Shown here in pieces: positions 16,001 to 23,496 of a stretch of 34,560 bases of DNA. A program made the position numbers and the translations under genes. The notes beneath the pieces are model-generated. The model did no database searches. It was given only the letters and a program-made list of their open reading frames with translations, and was not told where the DNA came from. The stretch lies in the NCBI GenBank assembly GCA_902786925.1, contig CADAEK010000026.1:1-34560 (forward strand). The letters are read 5' to 3'. The stretch is from an uncultured Bacteroidales bacterium (GTDB lineage: Bacteria; Bacteroidota; Bacteroidia; Bacteroidales; Bacteroidaceae). The first letter of the stretch is position 1. The number at the start of each line of letters is the position of its first letter.

Positions 16001-17049
16001 TCCGTTTGATTTTCAAGTTGTTTCTTTGTGGTTAGCAATCCGCATGCTGCCCAGATGTCTTGTCCTCTTGAGGCGCGGATGGTGGCGGTGATGCCATGAT
16101 TGTTCAGATAGTCGCGGAAGTGTTCCATGGTGGCCATGTCCACCTCCTTCAGAGGTACATCTGGCACTCGGTGCCAACGTATCAGATTCACGCGGCAGTC
16201 TAAACCTTGCAAGAGCTTCAGCAGTTCCTTGGCGTGAAGCGTCGAGTCGTTGGTGCCACCAAACATGGTGTATTCAAAGGTGATGCGTCGCTGATGGCTC
16301 CAATCGTATTCCTTCAGCAAGGCTATGATGTCGCTGATGGGGAACTGCTTTTCGGCAGGCATCAGCTGCAAGCGCTGCTCATGAATGGGTGAGTGGAGTG
16401 AAACAGCCACATGGCACTCGCTTTCGTCCAGCAGACGTCGCATCGTAGTTTTCAGTCCTACTGTTGAGATCGTGATGCGTCGAGGACTCCAAGCCCAACC
16501 GTAGTCAGCCGTCAGAATCTGCGTTGATTTCAGTACGTTGTCGAGATTGTCGAGCGGTTCTCCTTGACCCATATAGACAATGTTGCTCAGCGGTGTCTTG
16601 CCTTCAGCGGCTACAAGCTGGTCAACGGTGTAGATTTGGTTGAGGATATCCCTGACAGTCAAGTTGCCTTGCCAGCCCTGCTTGCCTGTCTGACAGAAAA
16701 GGCAATTCATTTTACAACCCACCTGACAGCTCACACACAAGGTGGCTCGGTCTCCATCGGGAATATAGACAGTCTCCACAAACTTGCCACTCTCAGTGGG
16801 GAAAAGGTACTTCATCGTACCATCCTTGCTGCGAGTGGTTTCTATGGGTTCAGCACACCCCACACAAAACAACGAATCCAACTTCTCGCGGTTTGCCTTA
16901 GAGAGGTTGGTCATATCATTGATGGCACGCACATGTTTGCCGTATATCCATTGCGCCATTTGCTTGGCGGTGAATTTAGGCATAGAGAGTTGCAGGCACA
17001 CGTCCTGCAACTCTTCTAATGTCATACCTAATAGTGGGGTCTTGTTCAT
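15997..17049 (-). CDS. rlmN: 23S rRNA/tRNA adenine-C2 methyltransferase RlmN
   Basis: A 350-aa radical-SAM enzyme that methylates C2 of A2503 in 23S rRNA and A37 in some tRNAs. The iron-sulfur cysteines are in CKMNCLFC (Cys112, Cys116, Cys119). The second active-site cysteine pair is also present, Cys105 (TLCVSCQVGC) and Cys336 in the C-terminal AACGLL, matching Cys118 and Cys355 of E. coli RlmN. This rules out the Cfr-type or inactive variants. It appears to be the first gene of the eight-gene operon running to 7590, 84 bases downstream of glyA. Confidence 0.96.
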   Translation of the reverse strand: MNKTPLLGMTLEELQDVCLQLSMPKFTAKQMAQWIYGKHVRAINDMTNLSKANREKLDSLFCVGCAEPIETTRSKDGTMKYLFPTESGKFVETVYIPDGDRATLCVSCQVGCKMNCLFCQTGKQGWQGNLTVRDILNQIYTVDQLVAAEGKTPLSNIVYMGQGEPLDNLDNVLKSTQILTADYGWAWSPRRITISTVGLKTTMRRLLDESECHVAVSLHSPIHEQRLQLMPAEKQFPISDIIALLKEYDWSHQRRITFEYTMFGGTNDSTLHAKELLKLLQGLDCRVNLIRWHRVPDVPLKEVDMATMEHFRDYLNNHGITATIRASRGQDIWAACGLLTTKKQLENQTE

Positions 17050-17095
17050 TTACAATTGAATCATTTACAATGTACAAACTTTCCCATCTGTCTTA

Positions 17096-17121
17096 CTGGA
17101 CGAATGGTGAGAAACGTCCAG
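17096..17121. other. hairpin between glyA and rlmN
   Basis: A 7-bp perfect stem CTGGACG/CGTCCAG (17096-17102 and 17115-17121) lies in the 84-base gap. There is no T run on the minus strand after it, so it is not a standard terminator; it may reduce read-through or mark mRNA processing. Confidence 0.35.
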
Positions 17122-17133
17122 CGTATGGGCTGA

Positions 17134-18414
17134 TTACCATGCGAACAATGGGTAGTTCTTCATGGTCTCGTTCACCTCACCACGAACCTTGGCGATAACT
17201 GCCTCGTTTTCTGGATCGTTGAGCACTTCCTCAATCCAAGCAGCAATCTTCACCATGAGGTCTTCCTTCGCGCCACGAGTAGTGATGGCAGGTGTGCCAA
17301 GACGGAAACCAGAAGTCTGGAATGCAGAACGAGTGTCGAATGGCACCATGTTCTTGTTGATGGTGATGTCAGCAGCTACAAGAGCGTTCTCTGCCACCTT
17401 ACCAGTCAGGTCTGGGTACTTCGTGCGGAGGTCAACCAGCATAGAGTGGTTGTCTGTACCGCCACTTACGATAGCGAAACCACGCTTTGTCAGTTCGTCA
17501 GCCAATACAGCTGCGTTCTTCTTCACCTGCTTAGCATACTCCTTGAACTCTGGCTTCAGCGCCTCGCCGAATGCTACAGCCTTGGCTGCAATCACGTGCT
17601 CCAGAGGACCACCTTGCTGTCCTGGGAATACGGCAGAGTTGAGAAGCTGAGACATCTTCTTCACTACACCCTTTGGAGTTGTGTAGCCCCATGGGTTGTC
17701 GAAGTCCTTGCCCAACAGAATGAGACCGCCACGAGGACCACGGAGAGTCTTGTGTGTGGTAGTAGTCACGATGTGAGCATACTTTACAGGGTTCTCGAGC
17801 AAGCCGGCTGCAATCAGACCTGCAGGGTGAGCCATGTCAATCATCAGGAGAGCACCTACCTCGTCTGCAATCTTACGCATACGAGCATAGTCCCATTCGC
17901 GGCTGTAAGCAGAACCACCACCGATGATGAGCTTTGGCTTGTGTTCCTTGGCAAGAGCTTCCATCTCATCGTAGTCCACACGGCCTGTCTCCTTGTTGAG
18001 GTTGTAGCCTACAGGCTTGTAGAGGATACCAGAAGTGTTGACGAGAGAACCGTGAGAGAGGTGACCACCGTGGTCAAGGTTCAGCCCCATGAACACATCA
18101 CCGGGCTTCAGCACAGCCAGCAGTACAGCTGCATTAGCCTGTGCGCCAGAGTGGGGCTGCACGTTGGCATACTCAGCACCGAAAAGCTGGCATGCACGGT
18201 CAATAGCCAACTGCTCAATTTCGTCCACCACTTGGCAGCCGCCATAGTAGCGGTGGCCAGGATAACCCTCGGCGTACTTGTTTGTGCAGTAGCTGCCCAT
18301 AGCTTCCATGACCTGGTCGCTTACGAAGTTCTCCGATGCAATCAATTCGATGCCTTTCAGCTGACGCTGATGCTCTTTCTCGATGAGAGAGAAGATAACA
18401 TTGTCTCTTTCCAT
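17134..18414 (-). CDS. glyA: serine hydroxymethyltransferase
   Basis: A 426-aa PLP enzyme converting serine and tetrahydrofolate to glycine and methylene-tetrahydrofolate, the main source of one-carbon units. The PLP lysine lies in [15 protein letters not shown], the expected HLSHGS motif is present, and the N-terminal [12 protein letters not shown] and [13 protein letters not shown] blocks are complete. The length matches the family. It is driven by a well-formed Bacteroidota promoter 60-90 bases upstream. rlmN follows after 84 bases, with only a hairpin lacking a T run between, so some read-through into the next operon is likely. Confidence 0.98.
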   Translation of the reverse strand: MERDNVIFSLIEKEHQRQLKGIELIASENFVSDQVMEAMGSYCTNKYAEGYPGHRYYGGCQVVDEIEQLAIDRACQLFGAEYANVQPHSGAQANAAVLLAVLKPGDVFMGLNLDHGGHLSHGSLVNTSGILYKPVGYNLNKETGRVDYDEMEALAKEHKPKLIIGGGSAYSREWDYARMRKIADEVGALLMIDMAHPAGLIAAGLLENPVKYAHIVTTTTHKTLRGPRGGLILLGKDFDNPWGYTTPKGVVKKMSQLLNSAVFPGQQGGPLEHVIAAKAVAFGEALKPEFKEYAKQVKKNAAVLADELTKRGFAIVSGGTDNHSMLVDLRTKYPDLTGKVAENALVAADITINKNMVPFDTRSAFQTSGFRLGTPAITTRGAKEDLMVKIAAWIEEVLNDPENEAVIAKVRGEVNETMKNYPLFAW

Positions 18415-18473
18415 TTTATGCTTTTATTGTGTTTATTGTTTTGTTTCTGCTTGGATTTTCCCTAAAAATCATG

Positions 18474-18505
18474 CAAAAGTATGAATAATTCTTGTAATGG
18501 GCAAA
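18474..18505 (-). promoter_or_regulatory. promoter of glyA (-33 and -7 boxes)
   Basis: On the minus strand TTTG (18505-18502), 20 bases, then TACTTTTG (18481-18474), matching the Bacteroidota pattern TTTG-N19-21-TAnnTTTG. It lies 60 bases before the glyA start. Confidence 0.78.
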
Positions 18506-18714
18506 CGATTTGTAAATATTCACATCTTGTTCCCTAAAAATGAGTACACTGATTGCTTCTCTCTGTATTTTTTGACGATTTGACTGTTGAGGAGCAATAC
18601 AATAAGACCAAGAAAAGGAACCAACGAACGCTTTTCACTCTTTCTTTCTTGCTATATACCTCTTAATTAAAAGAAAAGAGACGAAAGGACTCGTGTCTCC
18701 TGCCTTGTGTGACG

Positions 18715-18771
18715 TTTGTAACACACCGTCTGTAACATTTGTAACACACCGTGTGTTGCATATGTTACACA
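18715..18771. promoter_or_regulatory. cluster of TGTAACA-type repeats (possible operator)
   Basis: TTTGTAACACACCGT occurs twice (18715-18729 and 18738-18752), with another TGTAACA between them and an inverted TGTTACACA at 18763-18771. GTAACACAC-C-GTGTGTTGC (18741-18759) is an inverted repeat with one mismatch. It sits about 95-150 bases upstream of the DUF6078-rarA promoter and 210 bases upstream of the glyA promoter. The rest of the gap 18506-18714 holds nothing recognisable. Confidence 0.45.
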
Positions 18772-18864
18772 GGCACTGTTACGGATGTTGCATAAGCACA
18801 TGGAAGAGTTGTCTGTATAGCGTGCCGATGGGGAGCTTGTTGGCGTGTGGGTGAAGAGAAATGT

Positions 18865-18895
18865 TTTGTAGATTGAAACACTTTTCGTACCTTTG
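18865..18895 (+). promoter_or_regulatory. promoter of the DUF6078-rarA unit
   Basis: TTTG (18865-18868), 19 bases, then TACCTTTG (18888-18895): a complete Bacteroidota promoter, with the gene start 32 bases after the -7 box. Confidence 0.8.
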
Positions 18896-18927
18896 CAAAT
18901 ACAAATTTAAAACCAAACAAACACGAG

Positions 18928-19362
18928 ATGGAAACTCCAGCCTTGAATATAGAGAAACTACAGAAGAAAGTGGCGCAATGCCAGCGCTCTGAATGCCCTT
19001 CGGCAAAGGTGTGTCTGCGTCAGATTGTGCGCAGCAAGTGTGATAAAACCTTGGAAACCGTGCTGATGGTGAATCCGGATGCCATTGTGATGAAAGGGGA
19101 CAAGTGTCAAATGTATAAGGATGCCATTGGTACTACATATGGTATTGGCTTTGAGCGCTATTTAGACCTGCTGCCATACAAGGAAGCCAAGGCGGCTTAT
19201 GCTGTGCTGCTGGCTTATTTCAATAATCGTACCCAATTGGGCCGTTACCGCTCCGGGCAATTACGCATTTCGCCAGAACGCAAAGCAGAAATAGACGCTT
19301 CCCTTCGAGCAAACGGCGTGTCAGTACCTTTTGAGTGCGACGCGTATGAAGTGGATTTGTAA
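18928..19362 (+). CDS. DUF6078-like protein
   Basis: A 144-aa soluble protein, probably of the DUF6078 family found in Bacteroidales; the function is unknown. A Cys-rich N-terminal part (QCQRSECPSAKVCLR, then RSKCDKT) has four Cys between residues about 18 and 39, and a further Cys is in DKCQMY, so metal binding is possible. The middle (GIGFERYLDLLPYKEAKAAY) is helical and the basic segment NNRTQLGRYRSGQLRIS could contact nucleic acid. Start and promoter agree. rarA begins 17 bases after its stop, so the two are co-transcribed. Confidence 0.75.
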   Translation: METPALNIEKLQKKVAQCQRSECPSAKVCLRQIVRSKCDKTLETVLMVNPDAIVMKGDKCQMYKDAIGTTYGIGFERYLDLLPYKEAKAAYAVLLAYFNNRTQLGRYRSGQLRISPERKAEIDASLRANGVSVPFECDAYEVDL

Positions 19363-19379
19363 AATAGATATATTAAATC

Positions 19380-20651
19380 ATGCAGCCATTAGCAGAAAGA
19401 TTGCGTCCGCAGACTTTGGACGAGTATATAGGGCAGAAGCACCTTGTGGGCGAGGGAGCGGTGATACGCCGAATGATTGAGCAGAAGCGTATCTCATCGT
19501 TCATCTTGTGGGGACCTCCAGGAGTGGGGAAGACCACGTTGGCGAATATCATCGCAAAGACCTTGGATGTGCCCTTCTTTACGCTGAGTGCTGTCACTTC
19601 GGGCGTGAAGGATGTGCGTGAGGTGATTGAGAAGGCAAGGGCCTCGTCGTTCTTTGGCAATGTGCGAGGTGGCGTGTCACCCATCTTGTTCATCGATGAA
19701 ATACACCGTTTCTCGAAGTCGCAGCAAGACAGTTTGTTGGGGGCTGTGGAGCAGGGTGTGGTCACGCTGATTGGCGCTACAACGGAGAATCCCTCATTTG
19801 AAGTGATTCGCCCGCTGCTGAGCCGGTGCCAAGTGTATGTGCTGAAGAGTCTTGAGGTGGAAGATTTGCAAGGTTTGCTTGAGCATGCCTTGAAGACTGA
19901 TGTGTTCTTGAAAGAACGAGAGATAGATGTGCAGGAAACAACTGCCATGATGCGATATAGTGGAGGAGATGCTAGAAAGTTCTTGAACATCCTTGAATTG
20001 GTAACTGAAACATCTTCAATCATCAACGATGAAATTGTTACAGAGACGCTTCAGCAGAATCCTTTGGCGTATGACAAGGACGGGGAGATGCACTATGACA
20101 TCATTTCTGCCTTCATCAAGAGCATCAGAGGAAGTGACCCAGACGCTGCCATCTACTATCTGGCACGCATGATTGAAGGTGGTGAAGACCCTATCTTTAT
20201 CGCACGCCGATTGGTCATTTCTGCCAGCGAGGATATAGGACTGGCCAACCCCAATGCATTGCTGTTGGCAAACGCAGCTTTCGATACTGTATCGAAGATT
20301 GGCATGCCTGAAGGACGCATCCCCTTGGCGGAAGCTACTGTCTATCTGGCCACATCCCCCAAGAGTAATTCGGCTTATGAGGCCATCAACGCAGCTTTGG
20401 GATATGTGAAAGAGACGGGAAATCTGCCTGTGCCGCTTCATCTGCGCAATGCGCCCACCAAACTTATGTCACAACTGGGATATGGGAAGGATTACAAGTA
20501 TGCGCATGCCTATGAGGGCAACTTTGTGCAGCAGCAGTTCTTGCCTGACGGTGCCACAGATGCTCGTTTCTGGCATCCACAGGAGAATGCTTCGGAAAAC
20601 AAACTTCACGAACGCATGAAGCAATTGTGGGGTGAACGTTTTGAGAAATAG
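19380..20651 (+). CDS. rarA: replication-associated recombination protein A (AAA+ ATPase)
   Basis: A 423-aa AAA+ protein of the RarA/MgsA/WRNIP1 family, which acts on stalled replication forks and binds single-stranded DNA ends. Walker A is GPPGVGKTT (about residues 43-51), Walker B LFIDEIHRF (about 104-112), sensor 1 GATTENPSFEV, and the arginine-finger region RPLLSRC follows. The C-terminal MgsA-type domain has the conserved IRGSDPDAAIYYLARMIEGGEDP and is complete. It shares a promoter with the DUF6078-like gene and ends just before a strong hairpin. Confidence 0.97.
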   Translation: MQPLAERLRPQTLDEYIGQKHLVGEGAVIRRMIEQKRISSFILWGPPGVGKTTLANIIAKTLDVPFFTLSAVTSGVKDVREVIEKARASSFFGNVRGGVSPILFIDEIHRFSKSQQDSLLGAVEQGVVTLIGATTENPSFEVIRPLLSRCQVYVLKSLEVEDLQGLLEHALKTDVFLKEREIDVQETTAMMRYSGGDARKFLNILELVTETSSIINDEIVTETLQQNPLAYDKDGEMHYDIISAFIKSIRGSDPDAAIYYLARMIEGGEDPIFIARRLVISASEDIGLANPNALLLANAAFDTVSKIGMPEGRIPLAEATVYLATSPKSNSAYEAINAALGYVKETGNLPVPLHLRNAPTKLMSQLGYGKDYKYAHAYEGNFVQQQFLPDGATDARFWHPQENASENKLHERMKQLWGERFEK

Positions 20652-20656
20652 AAAAG

Positions 20657-20692
20657 AAAAGCTTCGAAAGTCATGAGACCTTCGAAGCTTTT
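20657..20692. terminator. bidirectional terminator after rarA
   Basis: A perfect 12-bp stem AAAAGCTTCGAA/TTCGAAGCTTTT (20657-20668 and 20681-20692) with a 12-base loop. The A/T ends give a T-rich 3' side on both strands, so it can serve rarA on the plus strand and the facing small gene on the minus strand. Confidence 0.85.
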
Positions 20693-20712
20693 GGTTTGCT
20701 ATAGCGCTATTT

Positions 20713-21024
20713 TCAAAATGCGCTTTCCATGTGGAAGTAGAGACCTAAGCCATGTGTGTCCTCTGCTTCACTGGCGTAGATGTTGAAAGCGATGCGGATA
20801 TGCTCTCGATCTGCAAATGGAACAGAGATGGTAGCATCGGCTCGAGTCTCAGAACCAGCCAATGGTGTCACAATAGTCAGATTGAACGATTGGGCTGCTT
20901 GCTCAATAAAGCCTCCGAGCAAAGTGGAGGCGTTGAGGTTCTCAAGACGGTTTTCTACGCTGATGTGCACAGGAAACGGCATGGGTGATGGTCTTTTATC
21001 CATAGAAAGGTGCTTTTTTGTCAT
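20713..21024 (-). CDS. small hypothetical protein
   Basis: A 103-aa open frame I do not recognise. It is mildly acidic with no signal peptide or membrane segment, and contains a region that looks like a short alpha/beta domain (ENLNASTLLGGFIEQAAQSF, then IRIAFNIYASEAEDTHGLGL). Support for it being real comes from a minus-strand -7 box about 75 bases upstream, a terminator 20 bases after its stop, and the lack of a better gene on the other strand. An internal ATG at residue 8 (21003) is an alternative start. Confidence 0.55.
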   Translation of the reverse strand: MTKKHLSMDKRPSPMPFPVHISVENRLENLNASTLLGGFIEQAAQSFNLTIVTPLAGSETRADATISVPFADREHIRIAFNIYASEAEDTHGLGLYFHMESAF

Positions 21025-21074
21025 AAATAAGGTTAAAAAACCACGCTTTCGTTTAGTGGCACGGTATTAACGCT

Positions 21075-21082
21075 TATCTTTG
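21075..21082 (+). promoter_or_regulatory. -7 box for the small membrane protein-ompH unit
   Basis: TATCTTTG lies 31 bases before the ATG at 21113. A TTTA about 19 bases upstream could stand in for the -33 TTTG. Confidence 0.6.
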
Positions 21083-21097
21083 CATTTAATTTGGAGA

Positions 21098-21105
21098 CAA
21101 AGGTA
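21098..21105 (-). promoter_or_regulatory. -7 box for the small hypothetical gene
   Basis: TACCTTTG on the minus strand. It overlaps the start of the divergent plus-strand transcript, so the two promoters interleave within 31 bases. Confidence 0.45.
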
Positions 21106-21112
21106 AGTATTT

Positions 21113-21316
21113 ATGTTGGAAACATTTGTTTTTTGTATCATAATTATTGGCATCGCCATGCTTTTCTTGAGTGTGCGAGTACTCTTCAAGAAGAACGGGC
21201 GGTTTGTGAAGACACATGTTAGCCAGTCAAGGGCCATGCGTGAGCGCGGCATCACTTGTGTGCAAAGCCAAGACTTTGCCATGCGCCACCAGTCGCCACA
21301 TGCAATCAAAGAATAA
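21113..21316 (+). CDS. small membrane protein of unknown function
   Basis: A 67-aa protein with one N-terminal membrane helix (residues about 3-24, ETFVFCIIIIGIAMLFLSVRVLF) and a short polar tail (KKNGRFVKTHVSQSRAMRERGITCVQSQD). The tail pattern KKNGRF…RGITCVQSQD resembles a recurrent small protein of Bacteroidales, which I know only as hypothetical. The tail holds one Cys in TCVQ. It has its own -7 box 31 bases upstream, and the OmpH-like gene starts 24 bases after its stop, so they form a unit. Confidence 0.75.
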   Translation: MLETFVFCIIIIGIAMLFLSVRVLFKKNGRFVKTHVSQSRAMRERGITCVQSQDFAMRHQSPHAIKE

Positions 21317-21339
21317 AAAAACAGAACAATATAACTAGT

Positions 21340-21972
21340 ATGAAGAAAATGACTACACGGGTCCTCAGCGGACTGATGATGACAGCCCTTGCTGCATCAA
21401 TGGTATCATGCAACAAGGCAGGTGAAGAAGCTCCAGAAGTTGCAGCCACGCCAGCTAAAGTAGCTACAGAAAAGGCTGCAGGCTACAAGATTGCTTACGT
21501 GCAGATTGACACGCTCACTTCTCAGTATCAGAAGTGCAAGGATCTTGAAGACGAATTCACCAAGAAGCGTGCCAACGCAGAATCAACCATCAACGCCAAG
21601 GGCAAGACGTTCACGGCACAGATGCAGGAATTCAATCGCAAGTATCAGAGCAACCAGTTCACTCAGCAGCAGTTCGAAGCAGAACAGGCCCGTTTGGCTA
21701 AGTTGCAGCAGGATTTGCAGGACTTGCAGGCACGTCTGAGCAATTCGCTTCAGGAAGAGTACCAAAAAGAGTTCCAAGCACTGACTGACACTATCCAGAA
21801 TTTCACCAAGTCATACGCTAAGGAGAAGGGTTATGACTTCATCCTCTGCAAATCATCTGGCATCGACAATGTGCTCTATGCTAACGAGGCATACGACGTG
21901 ACTGACGAAGTGGTGAAGGCACTCAACAAGCGCTATTCAAAGCAGCCTTCTAAGAAGGATTCCAAGAAATAA
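21340..21972 (+). CDS. OmpH/Skp-family periplasmic chaperone, lipoprotein
   Basis: A 210-aa OmpH/Skp-like protein, a family that holds unfolded outer-membrane proteins in the periplasm. A lipoprotein signal ends in AASMVSC (Cys22), followed by an Ala/Glu-rich linker. KIAYVQIDTLTSQYQKCKDLEDEF begins the Skp fold; a long coiled-coil follows (about 70-155, rich in Gln, Glu and Lys). The conserved SYAKEKGYDFILCKSSGIDNVLYA ends the core. Canonical Skp is soluble, so the lipobox makes this a membrane-anchored variant. ATG 21340 is chosen because it begins the signal peptide. A terminator follows closely. Confidence 0.9.
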   Translation: MKKMTTRVLSGLMMTALAASMVSCNKAGEEAPEVAATPAKVATEKAAGYKIAYVQIDTLTSQYQKCKDLEDEFTKKRANAESTINAKGKTFTAQMQEFNRKYQSNQFTQQQFEAEQARLAKLQQDLQDLQARLSNSLQEEYQKEFQALTDTIQNFTKSYAKEKGYDFILCKSSGIDNVLYANEAYDVTDEVVKALNKRYSKQPSKKDSKK

Positions 21973-22007
21973 ATAAGGAAGCTATACAAGTAATTCAAGC
22001 AATTAAA

Positions 22008-22046
22008 AGCAGCACTCAACCCTGAAAGGTTGGGTGCTGCTTTTTT
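22008..22046 (+). terminator. intrinsic terminator after the OmpH gene
   Basis: A 14-bp stem with one G-T pair, AGCAGCACTCAACC with GGTTGGGTGCTGCT (22008-22021 and 22028-22041), loop CTGAAA, then a T run to 22046. Confidence 0.93.
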
Positions 22047-22052
22047 GTGTGT

Positions 22053-22124
22053 TATAGAAGCTATATAGAGTATAGAAGCTATAGATGCTATAGTTGTTAT
22101 AGATATTATAGTTTCTATAGAAAT
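22053..22124. repeat. 9-bp tandem repeat
   Basis: Eight units of the type TATAGAAGC (TATAGAAGC, TATATAGAG, TATAGAAGC, TATAGATGC, TATAGTTGT, TATAGATAT, TATAGTTTC, TATAGAAAT) follow directly after the terminator. TATAG-type starts are conserved while the last four bases drift. The unit is divisible by three and leaves open frames on the minus strand, but these are repetitive (SIYSFYTLYSFYN-like) and not gene-like. Confidence 0.85.
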
Positions 22125-22259
22125 TATTGAGGGATAGGATTGGGGGAAAGTTATGGGGGATTGATGGAGGAAGATTAGAAAGAAATAGGCACAAAAAAGG
22201 GCTACCCCTTTTCTCACGAAAAAGAATAGCCACAACACAAACACAAAATAAAACACGAC

Positions 22260-22284
22260 AAACGAATCTGGCATATAGCCAGAT
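22260..22284 (-). terminator. putative terminator after galE
   Basis: A 7-bp stem ATCTGGC/GCCAGAT (22266-22272 and 22278-22284), followed on the minus strand by a T-rich stretch (GTTTGTCGTGTTTTATTTTG). It lies 13 bases past the galE stop codon. Confidence 0.55.
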
Positions 22285-22296
22285 CGCTGTGGGGGC

Positions 22297-23331
22297 TTAC
22301 TGAATGCCGTCTTCGCGCAACTTGCACTGCCATTTCCATGCAGATGCAAGAATGTCATTGAGCGGCGTATCAGCACTCCATCCGAGCACTTTGTTGGCCT
22401 TGTCGACATTACCCCAGATGGCTTCGATGTCGCCTTCGCGACGAGGAGCATACTCCCATGGAAGTTTTACGCCTGTAGCCTTCTCGAAGCCTTCTACGAT
22501 TTCGAGGGTAGAGTAGCCGTGTCCGGTACCGATGTTGAATACTTCAACAGGGTCTGTCTCCTGTTCAAGCACGCGCTGCATAGCCTTTACGTGTGCCTTT
22601 GCCAAATCCACTACATAGATGTAGTCGCGGATGCAGGTGTGGTCAGGAGTGTTGTAGTCGTTACCGAAAATCTTCAGCTGCTTACGGATGCCGATAGCGG
22701 TCTGAGTGACGAATGGTATAAGGTTCATGGGCACACCATTTGGAAGTTCGCCGATAAGGGCAGATGGATGTGCACCAATGGGGTTGAAATAGCGAAGAAT
22801 GATAGATTTGAGAGGAGCACCAGAATGGATGTAGTCCTGGATGATTTCCTCATTCACCTGCTTAGTGTTGCCATAAGGAGAGAGTGCCTTCTGGATAGGA
22901 GCCTGTTCGGTCACAGGAAGGTTCTCTGGTGTAGGCTGTCCATATACTGTGCATGAAGAAGAGAAGATGATGCCCTTGCCGCCATATTTTGTCATCAGCT
23001 CAAGCACATTCATGAGTGAGTTGAGATTGTTGCGGTAATAGAGCAGGGGTTTCTCGACAGATTCACCAACAGCTTTAGAAGCAGCAAAGTGGATACAGCC
23101 TTTAATTTGGTATTTTTTGAATACAGCTTCTGTAGCCTCAAAGTCATTCAAGTCCACCTTTTCAAATGCGGGACGGATACCGGTGATTTTTTCGATGCCG
23201 TCAACTACTGCTGCATTAGAGTTGGACAGATTGTCAATGATGACTACGTTGTAGCCAGCTTGTTGCAGTTCTACTGTCGTGTGTGAACCGATGAAGCCGG
23301 TTCCTCCTGTTACGAGAATGGTCTCTTTCAT
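22297..23331 (-). CDS. galE: UDP-glucose 4-epimerase
   Basis: A 344-aa extended short-chain dehydrogenase interconverting UDP-glucose and UDP-galactose (and possibly the N-acetyl forms), which feeds galactose use and surface polysaccharide synthesis. The NAD-binding GGTGFIGSH is at residues 9-17. The catalytic Ser is in IIFSSSCTVYG and the catalytic Tyr-Lys pair in SPYGNTKQ. YFNPIGAHPSALIGE and the C-terminal REGDIEAIWGNVDKA are family-typical. It is a single-gene unit with a -7 box upstream and a hairpin terminator downstream. Confidence 0.97.
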   Translation of the reverse strand: MKETILVTGGTGFIGSHTTVELQQAGYNVVIIDNLSNSNAAVVDGIEKITGIRPAFEKVDLNDFEATEAVFKKYQIKGCIHFAASKAVGESVEKPLLYYRNNLNSLMNVLELMTKYGGKGIIFSSSCTVYGQPTPENLPVTEQAPIQKALSPYGNTKQVNEEIIQDYIHSGAPLKSIILRYFNPIGAHPSALIGELPNGVPMNLIPFVTQTAIGIRKQLKIFGNDYNTPDHTCIRDYIYVVDLAKAHVKAMQRVLEQETDPVEVFNIGTGHGYSTLEIVEGFEKATGVKLPWEYAPRREGDIEAIWGNVDKANKVLGWSADTPLNDILASAWKWQCKLREDGIQ

Positions 23332-23370
23332 TTTGTGTATGGTTTAGTAATAATTAGTGTTATTGTCTAT

Positions 23371-23453
23371 AATCAAAGGTAAAGAAAGATGATCTCTGTT
23401 CTTGCTTTTGCAGTGCAAATATAGGACAAATAATCCATTCTTTACCTTTGATT
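23371..23453. promoter_or_regulatory. galE promoter region with a 16-bp perfect inverted repeat
   Basis: AATCAAAGGTAAAGAA (23371-23386) and its exact reverse complement (23438-23453) are 51 bases apart. Each arm contains TACCTTTG: the left arm faces galE on the minus strand (23381-23374, 43 bases before the start) and the right arm faces the other way on the plus strand. A further minus-strand TATATTTG sits between them (23423-23416). The left-arm box is the likeliest galE -7 element. Confidence 0.65.
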
Positions 23454-23496
23454 TGAGGGTTATTTCATTCTTACGCTAAAAAAACACCTTTTTATT

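Noticed and set aside
17446..18465. 339-codon plus-strand frame opposite glyA
   Set aside because: Antisense shadow of a fully conserved glyA; the encoded sequence has no recognisable domain.
18779..19006. 75-codon minus-strand frame across the DUF6078-rarA promoter
   Set aside because: It overlaps a complete plus-strand promoter and the start of the DUF6078-like gene, and has no similarity to anything recognised.
20016..20441. 141-codon minus-strand frame inside rarA
   Set aside because: Shadow of a well-conserved gene; no promoter or domain.
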